From Beroe ovata (lineage: Eukaryota; Ctenophora; Nuda; Beroida; Beroidae): DNA of 64,000 nt. The stretch lies in NCBI GenBank assembly GCA_946803715.1, contig CAMPET010000187.1, positions 1-64,000 of the forward strand. Reading direction: 5' to 3'. The translations under genes were made by a program, and so were the position numbers. Positions within the stretch are counted from its first letter, which is position 1; each line of letters begins with the position of its first letter. The notes below the pieces were generated by a model. The model was given only the letters and a program-made list of their open reading frames with translations. It was not told the origin of the DNA and did no database searches. Positions 1 through 10,706 of this stretch are shown here, piece by piece.

Positions 1-178
1 GGAGCCTCCCTTCCCACTGACTTTCAAGGAACTGTCACTGTGAATATCAAAGTCCCTGTCTTTTCTGTAAGCAGTGTACCCTTCCAGGTAGATTTCAGCA
101 TCAAACACATCCTCATTCAAATGGGTCTCAGCAATGCAAATGATATCAATAGCCTCTTGTTTTACTCTGACCCTTAGC
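1..178 (+). repeat. Direct repeat, copy 1 (second copy 1281-1445)
   Basis: About 165 bp starting GGAGCCTCCCTTCCCACTGA recurs essentially unchanged at 1281-1445, where it stops at the N at 1446. It is the start of the LINE endonuclease domain and probably marks overlapping contig ends rather than a biological repeat. Confidence 0.85.
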
Positions 179-1445
179 TCATCAATTTTGTTATGTAGGC
201 CATTGCAATTGGTGTAGAATATATTTAGTGGTTTAGTCTTCCCTTGTTCTCCAGTGAAGCTTTCATCCTTTGTCTCCTCTGCTCTCTTGCCTGAAAATTT
301 GCTATTCTATCTACTGCACAGAGATCTCGGTTTATCCAGTAACCTGAATCAGTTCTCTTGCCTTTACCATTGTTTGTGAATACGTTAGCACACTCAACTG
401 ACTTGAGCTCAACAATCAAGGGTCGATTATATTCTGGTTTTTGTACATCTTTCTTGCCAGCCCTCCAAAAGCTGACTATATCATTCTTTGGAATACCAAG
501 CTCATCTTGACAAAATTTCATATCAAAATCAGCTTTCTCTTTGCCACTCTTGTCTTTGCACTCAGGTACATTCATCACAACAATGTTCGATTTTCTTTGC
601 TCTCTCTGAACATTNCCAAGCTCAGTCAGCATGGACTCAACATCAAGGTCATCTGAGGAGAATGACCAGTCAACGTGTGTCATACTCTGTGCTAATAGCT
701 GTTCACTGGTGATCTTGCTCCACAATTTTTTCTGAGTGACTGTGCTGTTTTGATCACCCAATCTTGAAACACCAAGCTGAACAAGAATGCTGCAATGATC
801 AGATTTTCCTAATGGAGAACACAATCTATGCCCAGAAACCAATCCATCATTGTTAACCAAGATCTGGTCAAGTAAACTTTCTTGCATATTTCCCCCAACC
901 AATTTTCTTCTAGTAGCTTCATTGGTCAGAACCCATGCAAGCCCAAGTTCATTCAAACAGTCTACGACTTTAGCTTGATCTGCAAGAGACTTATTTGAAG
1001 AATCCAGCTTGCCAGTCATGAAAATGGACTCAGTCCAGATCACATTGGGAAGATTAAAATCTCCAACAATGATGGTTTCCAGGGGATAAGATTCATGACA
1101 AATACTACTGATAGAAGCGATCAACTGATTGTTTCTCAATTCAGATAGTGCCTGAGATCTGTAGACACAGGCAACACAAATTGTTCCCTTGTTTGTCTCA
1201 ATTCTGACAGCAACTGAGTCAGGAGCATTGCTGAACAGAATTTCATCTTCTTGGGATAGATCATTTTTCACATAAATCATGGAGCCTCCCTTCCCACTGA
1301 CTTTCAAGGAACTGTCACTGTGAATATCAAAGTCCCTGTCTTTTCTGTAAGCAGTGTACCCTTCCAGGTAGATTTCAGCATCAAACACATCCTCATTCAA
1401 ATGGGTCTCAGCAATGCAAATGATATCAATAGCCTCTTGTTTTAC
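1..1445 (-). mobile_element. Non-LTR retrotransposon (LINE) fragment, scrambled
   Basis: On the minus strand about 1400 down to 620 encodes an endonuclease/exonuclease/phosphatase domain of the LINE ORF2 type. The visible motifs are GDFNLPNVIW and, near the end, GKSDHCSILVQL with the catalytic SDH. From about 614 down to 225 the reading frame instead resembles the end of a LINE ORF1 (REQRKSNIVVMNVPE, then a basic C-terminus), followed at 240-1 by the start of the endonuclease again. The two pieces meet at the single N at 615 and share the repeat 1-178 = 1281-1445, so they appear joined in the wrong order. No reverse transcriptase domain is present. A CR1/L2-like clade is plausible but not proven. 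Confidence 0.8.
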
Positions 1446-1446
1446 N

Positions 1447-3368
1447 CAGACATCAATCGTATTGTTAGAGACATTGCTTCAAAAGCAAACAATAGGGGAT
1501 CAAAGTCAGCTCCAAAGGAAGATCTATCTAGTTTGATAGAAGCTAAGTGTAGGGATGCCCAGAAGACAACACTCCGTTCAAAACTTGAAACTACAAAATC
1601 ATCTTGGACACAGCAACTCAAAAAAGCTGTTGTTGGTAAGATTCCTGATCGAGATTCAGTTCATGTTGTTTTTTCTCCCATCGAATATCGAAATAGGATA
1701 TCCTAATTGGGGAGATGGTATTGACATTTCCGCCTCAGACCAAGAGTCAAAGTTGAAGAAATCGAAAGCATCGATAAAGCAAAAGCTTGACGAAGGTCAA
1801 GTAGAGCTTAAAGATGCTTACAGTACTGCACTAACAGAAGCATTCCAGAATCCGGTACGTGAGACCTGTCACAGCTTGACAGATATGATTATAGTGACCA
1901 CTGTAGATATCACAGTATGTCAATGAAGAGGGGTGTCCCTTGTCATCCCTTCTCTGCAGGATGAGTCAAGTCGTCAGATCAAGCAGTTTGCTTGTGATAA
2001 ACTGGTACAGTCTTATCGTGACACGATGCAGACTTACCTATTCCCAGAAATTGATAATATGTACAAAAAGCACTGTAATAAAGTGGACAACGCACTCAAG
2101 GAATGGATTGCGGAATACACTGCCAGTAAGAGAGAGAGACCGTGAGTTGAAATTTTCATACCATGTGAACTTGAAGTGTCCCCTTCTGTCTTATTTCCAT
2201 TCAGATCAGTCAAGACCTGGTTCACAATCAGCCCCGTCCACTGCTGTACACAATAAGATTGCCGAAATTCAGAAGAAGTTGGCTCAGCTCCAGCCCTCAC
2301 GATGGGAGCAAGCCGATAACTCCATCATACGATCTCTGGAGGATACACTGGAGAAGTGAGGAACTTCTGACATTGATTGTTGTTCAGTCTTCGTCTTGTT
2401 CATTGCTTCATTCTGTTGACTGTTTTTAACAATAGACTGTTTTCGGTCTTGTCTTGATGGTTTTGTGTTGACGAGTTTTTCGTGTTATGATAACTATATT
2501 CGCAGAGTGAAAGAACCAATTGACTCATTCAATGTGAGCGTGGTAACGAGAGATCCCGTAAAAGAAGATCCGATTGAGGCAATCAATCGAGCAATTGATG
2601 CAAAGAATTACAATGAAGCTTTGCATCAGGTTAATACTTGCTGTAGATAACCTGTGCTGTCACCACATTTGTCCATCTATGGTATCGATGAAATGTCGGG
2701 TATAGGACGCTAGGTCGGCGGACGCTAGGTCGGCAGGCGCAAACCAGGGTGGACGCTAGGTCGGGAGACTCCCACAGGTCATATCTATGGTATGGTGGAG
2801 TGTGGAGTGAAACAACTCATCCTTAGGCATTTGTCATCCACATTTGTCAATATATGGTATTCATGTGGAGTGTGTAGTAAAACAACACTCAATGTTCACA
2901 CAGATGACAGATCATCCTCAGGCGCTATCATTAAGGAACGTGGACGTGTTGCTGAAGACGTGTCGACAGATACCAGTAGACGAGCTGTTCAGTGACCCGA
3001 TACCTGATGACCAAGTCCTGCTAGCGTTCCTCAACCAGCTCAAGTTGGATATTGATGTGGAAACGGAGTTGAAAGTTCCATTTCTACAGGGCACAATTCG
3101 TGCTATACAACCAGAGAGCCCTACTGTGAGTGTTCTGGAAAGCGCTGTGTGTGTGTGTGTTTTTAAGCATTTTTCAGATTTTTTTCTTTGTTTCTCATTC
3201 TGATATTTTCAGGTGAAACTGCACTGTGACCAAGTTAGGAGCGAGTTGTTGCACCTTCTCGAAAACATTGAAATCAGTGAGAATGTGGTAGATTCGAGCC
3301 TGGCACGGAAACTTCTCAAAGATTTAAAATGGGATGCGAGTTGTTTGTTTCGACTGATCCCGGAATAG
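1447..3368 (+). CDS. EDC4: EDC4 C-terminal part, first copy (truncated at an N)
   Basis: Second, truncated copy of the EDC4 3' exons annotated at 5483-7504. Exons read 1447-1635, 1739-1854, 1960-2125, 2205-2355, 2506-2629, 2922-3125 and 3213-3368 (TAG). The first exon begins abruptly after the N at 1446, without its splice acceptor. The copy ends its similarity at the N at 3640. Differences from the other copy are scattered substitutions, mostly in introns and the 3' end; for example the last exon here ends CLFRLIPE and the other ends SLFQLIPE. The frame is intact throughout. It is either an allele placed in tandem by the assembler or a very recent partial duplication. It has no promoter or 5' exons. 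Confidence 0.75.
2697..2768 (+). repeat. Short tandem motif in EDC4 intron (copy 1)
   Basis: GGACGCTAGGTCGG occurs three times within about 70 bp, the first two copies adjacent and the third after a short spacer. The identical array is present in the other EDC4 copy at about 6840-6905. Confidence 0.7.
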
Positions 3369-3640
3369 AACTGTCAGACGATTGTTTTATTTTCTATATT
3401 GTATTTTTTATTTTGTAACGCGTGTATTGTAAAGAGAATGATATGAGCTGAATAGGTACCCTAGAATTGCGAAATCAAATATTGCAAGATTACTAATATT
3501 CACATATCGTCAATTGAGCTTGTACATTTGAAAACACAGTTATTCTGTCTTACACGATCTCTAAATACCTAAAAAGGTCTTTAGATAATAAAAGTTGACT
3601 ACCTCCATTTGTTTAGTGCCCATGTAACAAAAGACTGAGN

Positions 3641-4196
3641 GTAGTTCATGGGGCACGCAGCGCGGGAACAATAACATGTCCACTGTTAATATTTTGCATT
3701 ATATATCTCATTTCACGCTGCGTGGTTTGATATTCAAATTTCGATCTCGGCGCGCGCCACGCGCGCTCGGCTTTTTTCATATTCAGTTTTTGTTCATCGA
3801 GTTAAAATTTTGCTGATAAGGGTTTTTCCTCAATATCATCTGACCACCCATATATTTCAAAAAAGAAAGATTCTTTTGAGACATCAATCGGTCGTATGAA
3901 ATTGAAAATATATCAATGACCCCCTACTGACCCCCTGCTGACCCCCTACTGACCCCCTACTGCAAGACCACCGTTTTTCATATTAGATCAATGGTGATGT
4001 ATGATGACTAGGGTTCAAGACCATAATAATTTATTGTACTCCTTTCTAATTATGAATTACTGTTACCTGTTATGGGTGCCATAATATTGCTCATTTTGCA
4101 TGGCTGTCCCCATTTGCATGGCTGTCCCCTGCTACATGTTTGTTATACCAAGCTCCCTGAATGCAACATTGTGATATCTCTCATTTGCTTTAGCAT
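3641..4196. other. Gene-free stretch before WDR83
   Basis: No coding frame is supported. It holds a CG-rich near-palindrome at about 3746-3773 (cggcgcgcgccacgcgcgc), a tandem array of CCCCCTACTGA-like units at about 3919-3962, and a plausible splice acceptor ending in TTTGCTTTAG just before the WDR83 start codon. An untranslated upstream exon of WDR83 is therefore possible. Confidence 0.5.
3919..3962 (+). repeat. Short tandem repeat, CCCCCTACTGA-like units
   Basis: Four imperfect units of about 11 bp in a row (ACCCCCTACTG, ACCCCCTGCTG and so on). Confidence 0.8.
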
Positions 4197-5150
4197 ATGC
4201 TCAAGAAGAAACCTGTGTCATGTCTGAGTGGTCATCAGGGCCCTGTTACAGCAGTGAAATACAACGTAAATGGAGAATATTGCATATCTGCAGGAGAAGA
4301 TAAAACGTTAATTCTCTGGAATCCGGTTGAAGTTATCAAGTTGAAAGTGTACCAAGGCCATGGCCAAGCAATCCGTGATGTTACTTCATCTCATGACAAT
4401 CATCATATTGCCAGTGGAAGTGCTGATAGGTGTGCATTTTATTGGGATGTTGCAGCAGGAACAATTTTACGAAGGTTCAGGGGTCACGATTCAACAGTAA
4501 ATGTTGTACAATTCAATAAGGAATCAAGCATGCTTCTATCAGGTGGGAACGATTCTACTGTCAAAATGTATGATTTGAAATCCAGGTCATATGAAGCAGT
4601 GCAAATTTTAGATGATGCTAAGGACTCCATAACAAGTTTAGACATATCAGATGATGAAATCATTGTTGGTTCCGTTGATGGGTGGCTTAGGCTATATGAT
4701 ATCAGAATGGGTAAACTCCATGAAGACTTTCTTGGTGAGCCCCTGACTCATGTGTGCTTTTCTAGTGATAATCAATCAGTATTGATCAGTACAATGGATA
4801 GCACTCTCAGATTACTAGACAAAGCAACAGGAAAACTCCTGAATGACTATTCTGGACACACTCACAGCAAGTTTCAGTTGCAGTCAGATACCTGGTTTGA
4901 TGATAGCTGTGTTCTCAGTGCTTGTGAGAAATCCAAGATATTCATCTGGGACCTTATAGGGGGAGATGTGAAGCAGATCCTTGAGCTGGACTCATTAGTA
5001 CAAACAATAGCAACACATCCCAGTAAATATAATTTACTAACAGGGAGTTTATCTGGAAAAATACACTTATGGGCAACCAAGGGGAAAGAAAAATCTAGTG
5101 ATGTTGAGGGCGCGAAAAGTATGTCTTGCTGGGCCCTGCCACCAAGATGA
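4197..5150 (+). CDS. WDR83: WDR83 (MORG1) WD40-repeat protein, intronless
   Basis: A 317-residue seven-bladed WD40 protein. It aligns along its whole length with animal WDR83/MORG1: GEDKTLILWNP, VAAGTILRRFRGHDSTVN, DEIIVGSVDGWLRLYDIRMG and STMDSTLRLLDKATGKLL are all in family order. WDR83 is known as a scaffold for ERK signalling modules and as a component found with activated spliceosomes. The family usually has about 315 residues, so the protein looks complete, though the N-terminus is shorter than in vertebrates and the C-terminus (SMSCWALPPR) is unique. The gene has no introns, unlike the vertebrate gene. It sits directly upstream of the first visible EDC4 exon on the same strand, 332 bp away. 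Whether it is the native gene, a retrocopy, or misplaced by the join at 3640 cannot be told here. Confidence 0.88.
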   Translation: MLKKKPVSCLSGHQGPVTAVKYNVNGEYCISAGEDKTLILWNPVEVIKLKVYQGHGQAIRDVTSSHDNHHIASGSADRCAFYWDVAAGTILRRFRGHDSTVNVVQFNKESSMLLSGGNDSTVKMYDLKSRSYEAVQILDDAKDSITSLDISDDEIIVGSVDGWLRLYDIRMGKLHEDFLGEPLTHVCFSSDNQSVLISTMDSTLRLLDKATGKLLNDYSGHTHSKFQLQSDTWFDDSCVLSACEKSKIFIWDLIGGDVKQILELDSLVQTIATHPSKYNLLTGSLSGKIHLWATKGKEKSSDVEGAKSMSCWALPPR

Positions 5151-5482
5151 CATATTTGATATCTAACATAGGTAGTAAATCAATTCCATGTTTTACTGCA
5201 GTGAATGGCTGTCGACTGAATTTATTGATCAGAGTTTCAGATATTTACTCTAGATTATCAATCAAACATGTTGAAGATGTTTTTTGCTTCTTTTGTCATG
5301 ATAACTTGATGACACAGTTTGCCCACTTGATGCTTATTTAGTATGAAGCTCACTGAACCACTCCAGGTAATAGCAATTAGAAATGGAAAATACTCCCCCT
5401 CCCGTGAGTTCCATATTCGTTCTATGATTTCTTTTATAGTGCTCGAGTAGTAAGTATAATATCTTAACAATCGAATTTCCAG

Positions 5483-7504
5483 GGATTCATTCTTGTTGAC
5501 GAAAACGAATATAATCAACTGAAGGAAAATTTGAAGAGCATTGAAAAAGCAGTGAACAACAGCAAACAGTTCGACATCAATGCAGACATCAATCGTATTG
5601 TTAGAGACATTGCTTCAAAAGCAAACAATAGGGGATCAAAGTCAGCTCCAAAGGAAGATCTATCTAGTTTGATAGAAGCTAAGTGTAGGGATGCCCAGAA
5701 GACAACACTCCGTTCAAAACTTGAAACTACAAAATCATCTTGGACACAGCAACTCAAAAAAGCTGTTGTCGGTATGTTTCCTGAATGAGATTCAGTTCTT
5801 GTTGTCTGTTCTCCAGTCGTATATCGAAATAGGATACACTTATGTGGGAGATGGTATTGACATTTCCGCCTCAGACCAAGAGTCAAAGTTGAAGAAATCG
5901 AAGGCATCGATAAAGCAAAAGCTTGACGAAGGTCAAGTAGAGCTTAAAGATGCTTACAGTACTGCACTAACAGAAGCATTCCAACATCCGGTACGTGAGA
6001 CCTGTCACAGCTCTACAGATATGATTATAGTGACCACTGTAGATATCACAGCATGTCAATGAAGAGAGGTGTCCCTTGTCATCCCTTCTCTGCAGGATGA
6101 GTCGAGTCGTCAGATCAAGCAGTTTGCTTGTGATAAACTGGTACAGTCTTATCGTGACACGATGCAGAATTACCTATTCCCAGAGATTGATAATATGTAC
6201 AAAGAGCACTGTAATAAAGTGGACAACGCACTCAAGGAATGGATTGCGGAATACACTGCCAGTAAGAGAGAGAGACCGTGAGTTGAAATTTTCATACCAT
6301 GTGAACTTGAAGTGTCCCCTTCTGTCTTATTTCCATTCAGATCAGTCAAGACCTGGTTCACAATCAGCCCCGTCCACTGCTGTACACAATAAGATTGCCG
6401 AGATTCAGAAGAAGTTGGCTCAGCTCCAGCCCTCACGATGGGAGCAAGCCGATAACTCCATCATACGATCTTTGGAGGATACACTGGAGAAGTGAGGAAC
6501 ATCTGACATTGATTGTTGTTCAGTCTTCGTCTTGTTCATTGCTTCAGGCTGTTGACTGTTTTTAACAATAGACTGTTTTCGGTCTTGTCTTGATGGTTTT
6601 GTGTTGACGAGTTTTTCGTGTTATGATAACTATATTCGCAGAGTGAAAGAACCAATTGACTCATTCAATGTGAGCGTGGTAACGAGAGATCCCGTAAAAG
6701 AAGATCCGATTGAGGCAATCAATCGAGCAATTGATGCAAAGAATTACAATGAAGCTTTGCATCAGGTTAATACTTGCTGTAGATAACCTGTGCTGTCACC
6801 ACATTTGTCCATCTATGGTATCGATGAAATGTCGGGTATAGGACGCTAGGTCGGCGGACGCTAGGTCGGCAGGCGCAAACCAGGGTGGACGCTAGGTCGG
6901 GAGACTCCCACAGGTCATATCTATGGTATGGTGGAGTGTGGAGTGAAACAACTCATCCTTAGGCATTTGTCATCCACATTTGTCAATATATGGTATTCAT
7001 GTGGAGTGTGTAGTAAAACAACACTCAATGTTCACACAGATGACAGATCATCCTCAGGCGCTATCATTAAGGAACGTGGACGTGTTGCTGAAGACGTGTC
7101 GACAGATACCAGTAGACGAGCTGTTCAGTGACCCGATACCTGATGACCAAGTCCTGCTAGCGTTCCTCAACCAGCTCAAGTTGGATATTGATGTGGAAAC
7201 GGAGTTGAAAGTTCCATTTCTACAGGGCACAATTCGTGCTATACAACCAGAGAGCCCTACTGTGAGTGTTCTGGAAAGCGCTGTGTGTGTGTGTGTTTTT
7301 AAGCATTTTTCAGATTTTTTTCTTTGTTTCTCATTCTGATATTTTCAGGTGCAACTGCACTGTGACCAAGTTAGGAGCGAGTTGTTGCACCTCATCGAAA
7401 ACATTGAAATAAGTGAGCGTGTGGTAGACTCGAGCCTGGCACGGAAACTTCTCAAAGATTTAAAATGGGACGCGGGAAGTTTGTTCCAACTGATCCCGGA
7501 ATAG
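5483..7504 (+). CDS. EDC4: EDC4, enhancer of mRNA decapping 4, C-terminal exons
   Basis: Seven exons keep one frame for 401 residues: 5483-5771, 5875-5990, 6096-6261, 6341-6491, 6642-6765, 7058-7261 and 7349-7504. EDC4 is the P-body scaffold that links the decapping enzyme DCP2 to DCP1. The visible part matches its C-terminal third: coiled-coil helices (KEDLSSLIEAKCRDAQK; SYRDTMQNYLFPEIDNMYKE), then the helical EDC4 tail with AIDAKNYNEALHQ, ALSLRNVDVLLKTC and LLAFLNQLKLDIDVETELK. The first exon opens with an acceptor (AATTTCCAG) and no start codon, so the N-terminal WD40 and linker exons are missing upstream. Splice sites were chosen by frame: the donor at 6262 (GTAAGA), not the nearby GTGAGT, restores the reading frame. 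A truncated near-identical copy lies at 1447-3368. Confidence 0.85.
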
Positions 7505-7809
7505 AACTGCCAGACGATTGTTTTATTTTGTAATTTAATTTTCTATTTTATTACGCGTGTATTGTAAAGAGAATGATATGAGCTGAATAGGTACCCTGGA
7601 TTCGTTAGATTAAATATTGCAAGATTATTCAACATTCACATGTCGTAAATTGAGCTTGTAGGTACTATTGAAAATTCCATATCAGATTCTTCTTGTGAAC
7701 GTAACGAGATACCGTTATTCTATCTTACGAGATCTCTTATAGCTAAAAGTTGACTCCCTCCATTTGTTTAGTGCCCATGTAACAAAAGACTGAGAAAGAG
7801 GGTGCCAGT

Positions 7810-8852
7810 ATGGCCATGAAATGGGCTGATATCAACATCCGGCTCACAGGAAGTGGAGACGACTTCACATCTCCTTATGGTATGTGACCTGTCACACCAA
7901 CACACTCAAACACACACAAACGCATACGTCATACATACACACACACACTGCACACACACACATAGTACATGCACATACACAGTACACACATACACACACA
8001 CATATACAGAGTTCACACAGACACAGACACACAGAGTACGCACACAGTACACAGTACACAGAGTTCACACAGACACACAGTTAACGCACACCCCCCCCTA
8101 CTACAGACATGTGGAGGGAGGTGTTTGTGTGGTGTCTCGTGTCAAGCCTGGTTATCCACTTTGTTGCGGGTCTCCTTGCGTGGTACAGTCTTGGTGGACA
8201 CCCCATTGCGGTGTGGGCTCTCCCCTCCTTCATAGTTGCGGGGTTCTTCACGCCCCTCTTTGCTGGAACTGTCACAAGTAAGTTGTGGTCAGGAAGTGTA
8301 CCCTCTCTGCTGTTCACTGTCACTGCTGTTGTGAAACATATTGCTGTGTATTTAGACAGTATTTTGTTCATTGTCACTGTCAGCTATCGACCCTTCACTA
8401 AAGTTCTAGATAGTTGTTATCTCAGACTTTATTGGTTTTTGTACACAATGAAACCCAACCTGGCTTTTAATCAATTGTCACAAAACCGCATCTCTTTATG
8501 GTACACGTTTTGTATTTCCTTATCCCATCTTGAACTAGGATAAAGCTGCAAGTCGTTAATTAGATCCAATTAAATGTCCACTCTACTTCAGCTGATTACT
8601 AAATTTGTCATTTCCTATTAAACTATTAAACATGCTACCATATCAAAGTCCGACACAGTTAACCTTAATCACATGTCCTATTAAACCTAACTCCGTGTCT
8701 ACCAAACCTATAACCGTACAGGTGCAGTGATAGTATTTGTGTACGAAACTGCTGATTTTCCCATGCAGTCGCTCAATGCGTTTCTGTGGGGGGTAGGACA
8801 GACTATAGTTTACACTCTTGTTGCTGTATCTAGAATTTATGTTACCTTGTAG
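7810..8852 (+). CDS. TMEM170: TMEM170 family membrane protein
   Basis: Three exons (7810-7879, 8107-8277, 8722-8852) give a 123-residue protein. TMEM170 proteins are three-pass membrane proteins of the ER and nuclear envelope; TMEM170A is reported to promote ER sheets. The family signature MW-x-VF-x-W-x-LVSSL is visible as MWREVFVWCLVSSL, followed by helices AVWALPSFIVAGFFTPLFAG and LWGVGQTIVYTLVAVSRI, and the protein ends RIYVTL where the human protein ends RILATL. Both introns interrupt codons in a consistent phase (G|AC and A|GT). The first ATG has another two codons downstream, so either could serve. Intron 1 carries a CA microsatellite. Confidence 0.9.
7890..8095 (+). repeat. CA-rich microsatellite in TMEM170 intron 1
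   Basis: Irregular CA/ACACAC and CACAGTACACA units fill almost the whole intron, ending in a C-run before the acceptor. Confidence 0.9.
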
Positions 8853-9392
8853 AATAGTGTAATCTTCTTACTCAGAACTGAATTTGAATATGGAGTTGCT
8901 TAAATCCTTCACTGACAAGTCAGAGGTTTGATTAATTTTATCCCTTTCTTTTGATTGTTGAATGCTATATATTTCTGTATGTATTTGATTTATTTAAACT
9001 TTAAAAGTTCTATAATAACACCTGATTAAAATTTTACCATATCGTATTTTCGAATTTTATCTTACAACCTCGATGAGCGGCTTGATATGTCAATTCGATG
9101 TTTTCATTTTGTGATTTTCAAGTGATTAATGCTTACTTGAGCTGACATTGAGAGGCTGTTGAACTATCCTGTTGGTATGGTTGACAGCCACTTTTCACCA
9201 GTATTCCGTGGCGACTGTAACGCGCGATCACCATATCAAAATTTGAAAGGTAGCATGTCATGTCTCACATTTAGCTTGCGCGCAGATTTTGTATCTTTCT
9301 TGAGACTCGTGGTTTTTTGATGAATTTTACGCAATTTAGCGGCATTTCGCTCTACATGAGCAATATTCTAACGAGACCGCACTATTTTAGCA
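8853..9392. other. Intergenic stretch, nothing recognised
   Basis: AT-rich spacer between TMEM170 and METTL5, both on the plus strand. It presumably holds the 3' UTR of the first and the promoter of the second. No repeat or frame stands out. Confidence 0.5.
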
Positions 9393-10514
9393 ATGAAACG
9401 AAAGCAGTTGGAGAGTTACCTTGAAGACGTAGCCCAGTTTTCAGATCCCAGAATGGATCTCGAGCAATATCCCACTGACCCGCACCTAGCTGCAAGTGTG
9501 ATATACACCGCACAAAGTGGGTACGGTGACATTGAGGACAAGTGTGTTATGGATTTGGGTGCGGGCTGTGGCATGCTTTCTATCGGTTGGTGCGTAAAAT
9601 GACTTGAGTGGAATTCCGAATACTACTATGCTAACTTTTTCAAACTATGTAGGTAGAAAACTTGGTGGAATAACTCAGTCTCCAGGAGCTTGCTTGTTTT
9701 TTTCAGCCATGGAAATCGGAATTGCCGATTCCTTACCGGAGACCTAGTTTGAATCAGTTAGATAAACTTCTATGCCTTGTTGAAACAAGCAAATCTTCCC
9801 TTTAGATAATTGCGTTCATTAGCTATCGCTAAGATTTCAGCAATTGATCCTACTCCAGGGTGTGTAATGATGGGTGCGTCGTGTGTGGTAGCAGTAGAGC
9901 TCGATACAAATGCTGTAGATGATATGACGTCCAACCTGTCTGAGTTAGAGATTGATAATGTCGATATTGTGCAGGCGGATGTCACCCAACTTTCTCTTAG
10001 GTGAGAGTGATATTTGGTTACCGGGTTTGTTAAAATTCAACTATAGAAATATCACCAATAGTTATCACTTATCATCATGATTGGTTAATCGGAGTAGGGG
10101 GAGAAATTGTTACTGTATGATCGGTCATCATATATACCATATTCCATATACACCATATTCCATAGTTGTCACTTTGCGTGTAACGCTGAATAACCCGACA
10201 GGAGCGATTTCAAGTTCGATACAGTAATAATGAACCCACCCTTCGGAACGAAAAACAACGAGGGCATCGACGTTGCATTTCTCGAGAGAGCGCTCGCCGC
10301 TGTCACAAGCGATGGTGCTGTTTACTCCTTCCACAAGACTTCCACACGGGGCTTTATAGTCAGGAAATTCCAGGATAGGGGACTGGAGGTGTCAGTACTG
10401 GCTGAGATGAAATTCAAAATACCTCAGATGTACAAAATACATCGTAAGAAGGAAGTTTTGGTCGATGTTGACTTTATTAGGATAAGCGGGAAGTCCTCTG
10501 ATAGAGGCCGATGA
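9393..10514 (+). CDS. METTL5: METTL5, 18S rRNA N6-adenosine methyltransferase
   Basis: Three exons (9393-9585, 9859-10000, 10202-10514) give 215 residues, close to the human 209. METTL5, stabilised by TRMT112, methylates A1832 of 18S rRNA. Visible features are the N-terminal LEQYPTDPHLAASVIYT, the SAM-binding glycine motif DLGAGCGMLSIG split by intron 1, the acidic loop VAVELDTNA, and the catalytic NPPFGTKNNEG, the N6-adenine NPPF motif. The C-terminus (EVLVDVDFIRI) also matches the family. Introns fall in phases 1 and 2, and all junctions restore the family alignment. Confidence 0.95.
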
Positions 10515-10706
10515 ATGAATTTGGGCAGTTCAAAGCTGAGTTGTATTTTAGCCAGGAAGTTATGAAATGTGATGTGTATCAACTGCGATTTGTTTCAGTT
10601 CGTTGAGTCCGTAATCAATGAAACTGTATGATTGAATTAAGCAGTAGGTACTGGAAGTCTATTTTTTAAGGAATTATAACTACAACCTCTTCCAGGAAGC
10701 AAGGCT

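Noticed and set aside
4197-7504. WD40 frame as the N-terminal part of EDC4
   Set aside because: The sequence follows WDR83 over its full length, including both ends of the propeller, not the EDC4 WD40 domain.
7853-8084. Long open frames through the CA repeat in TMEM170 intron 1
   Set aside because: They are products of a stop-poor microsatellite (His/Thr repeats) and have no family content.
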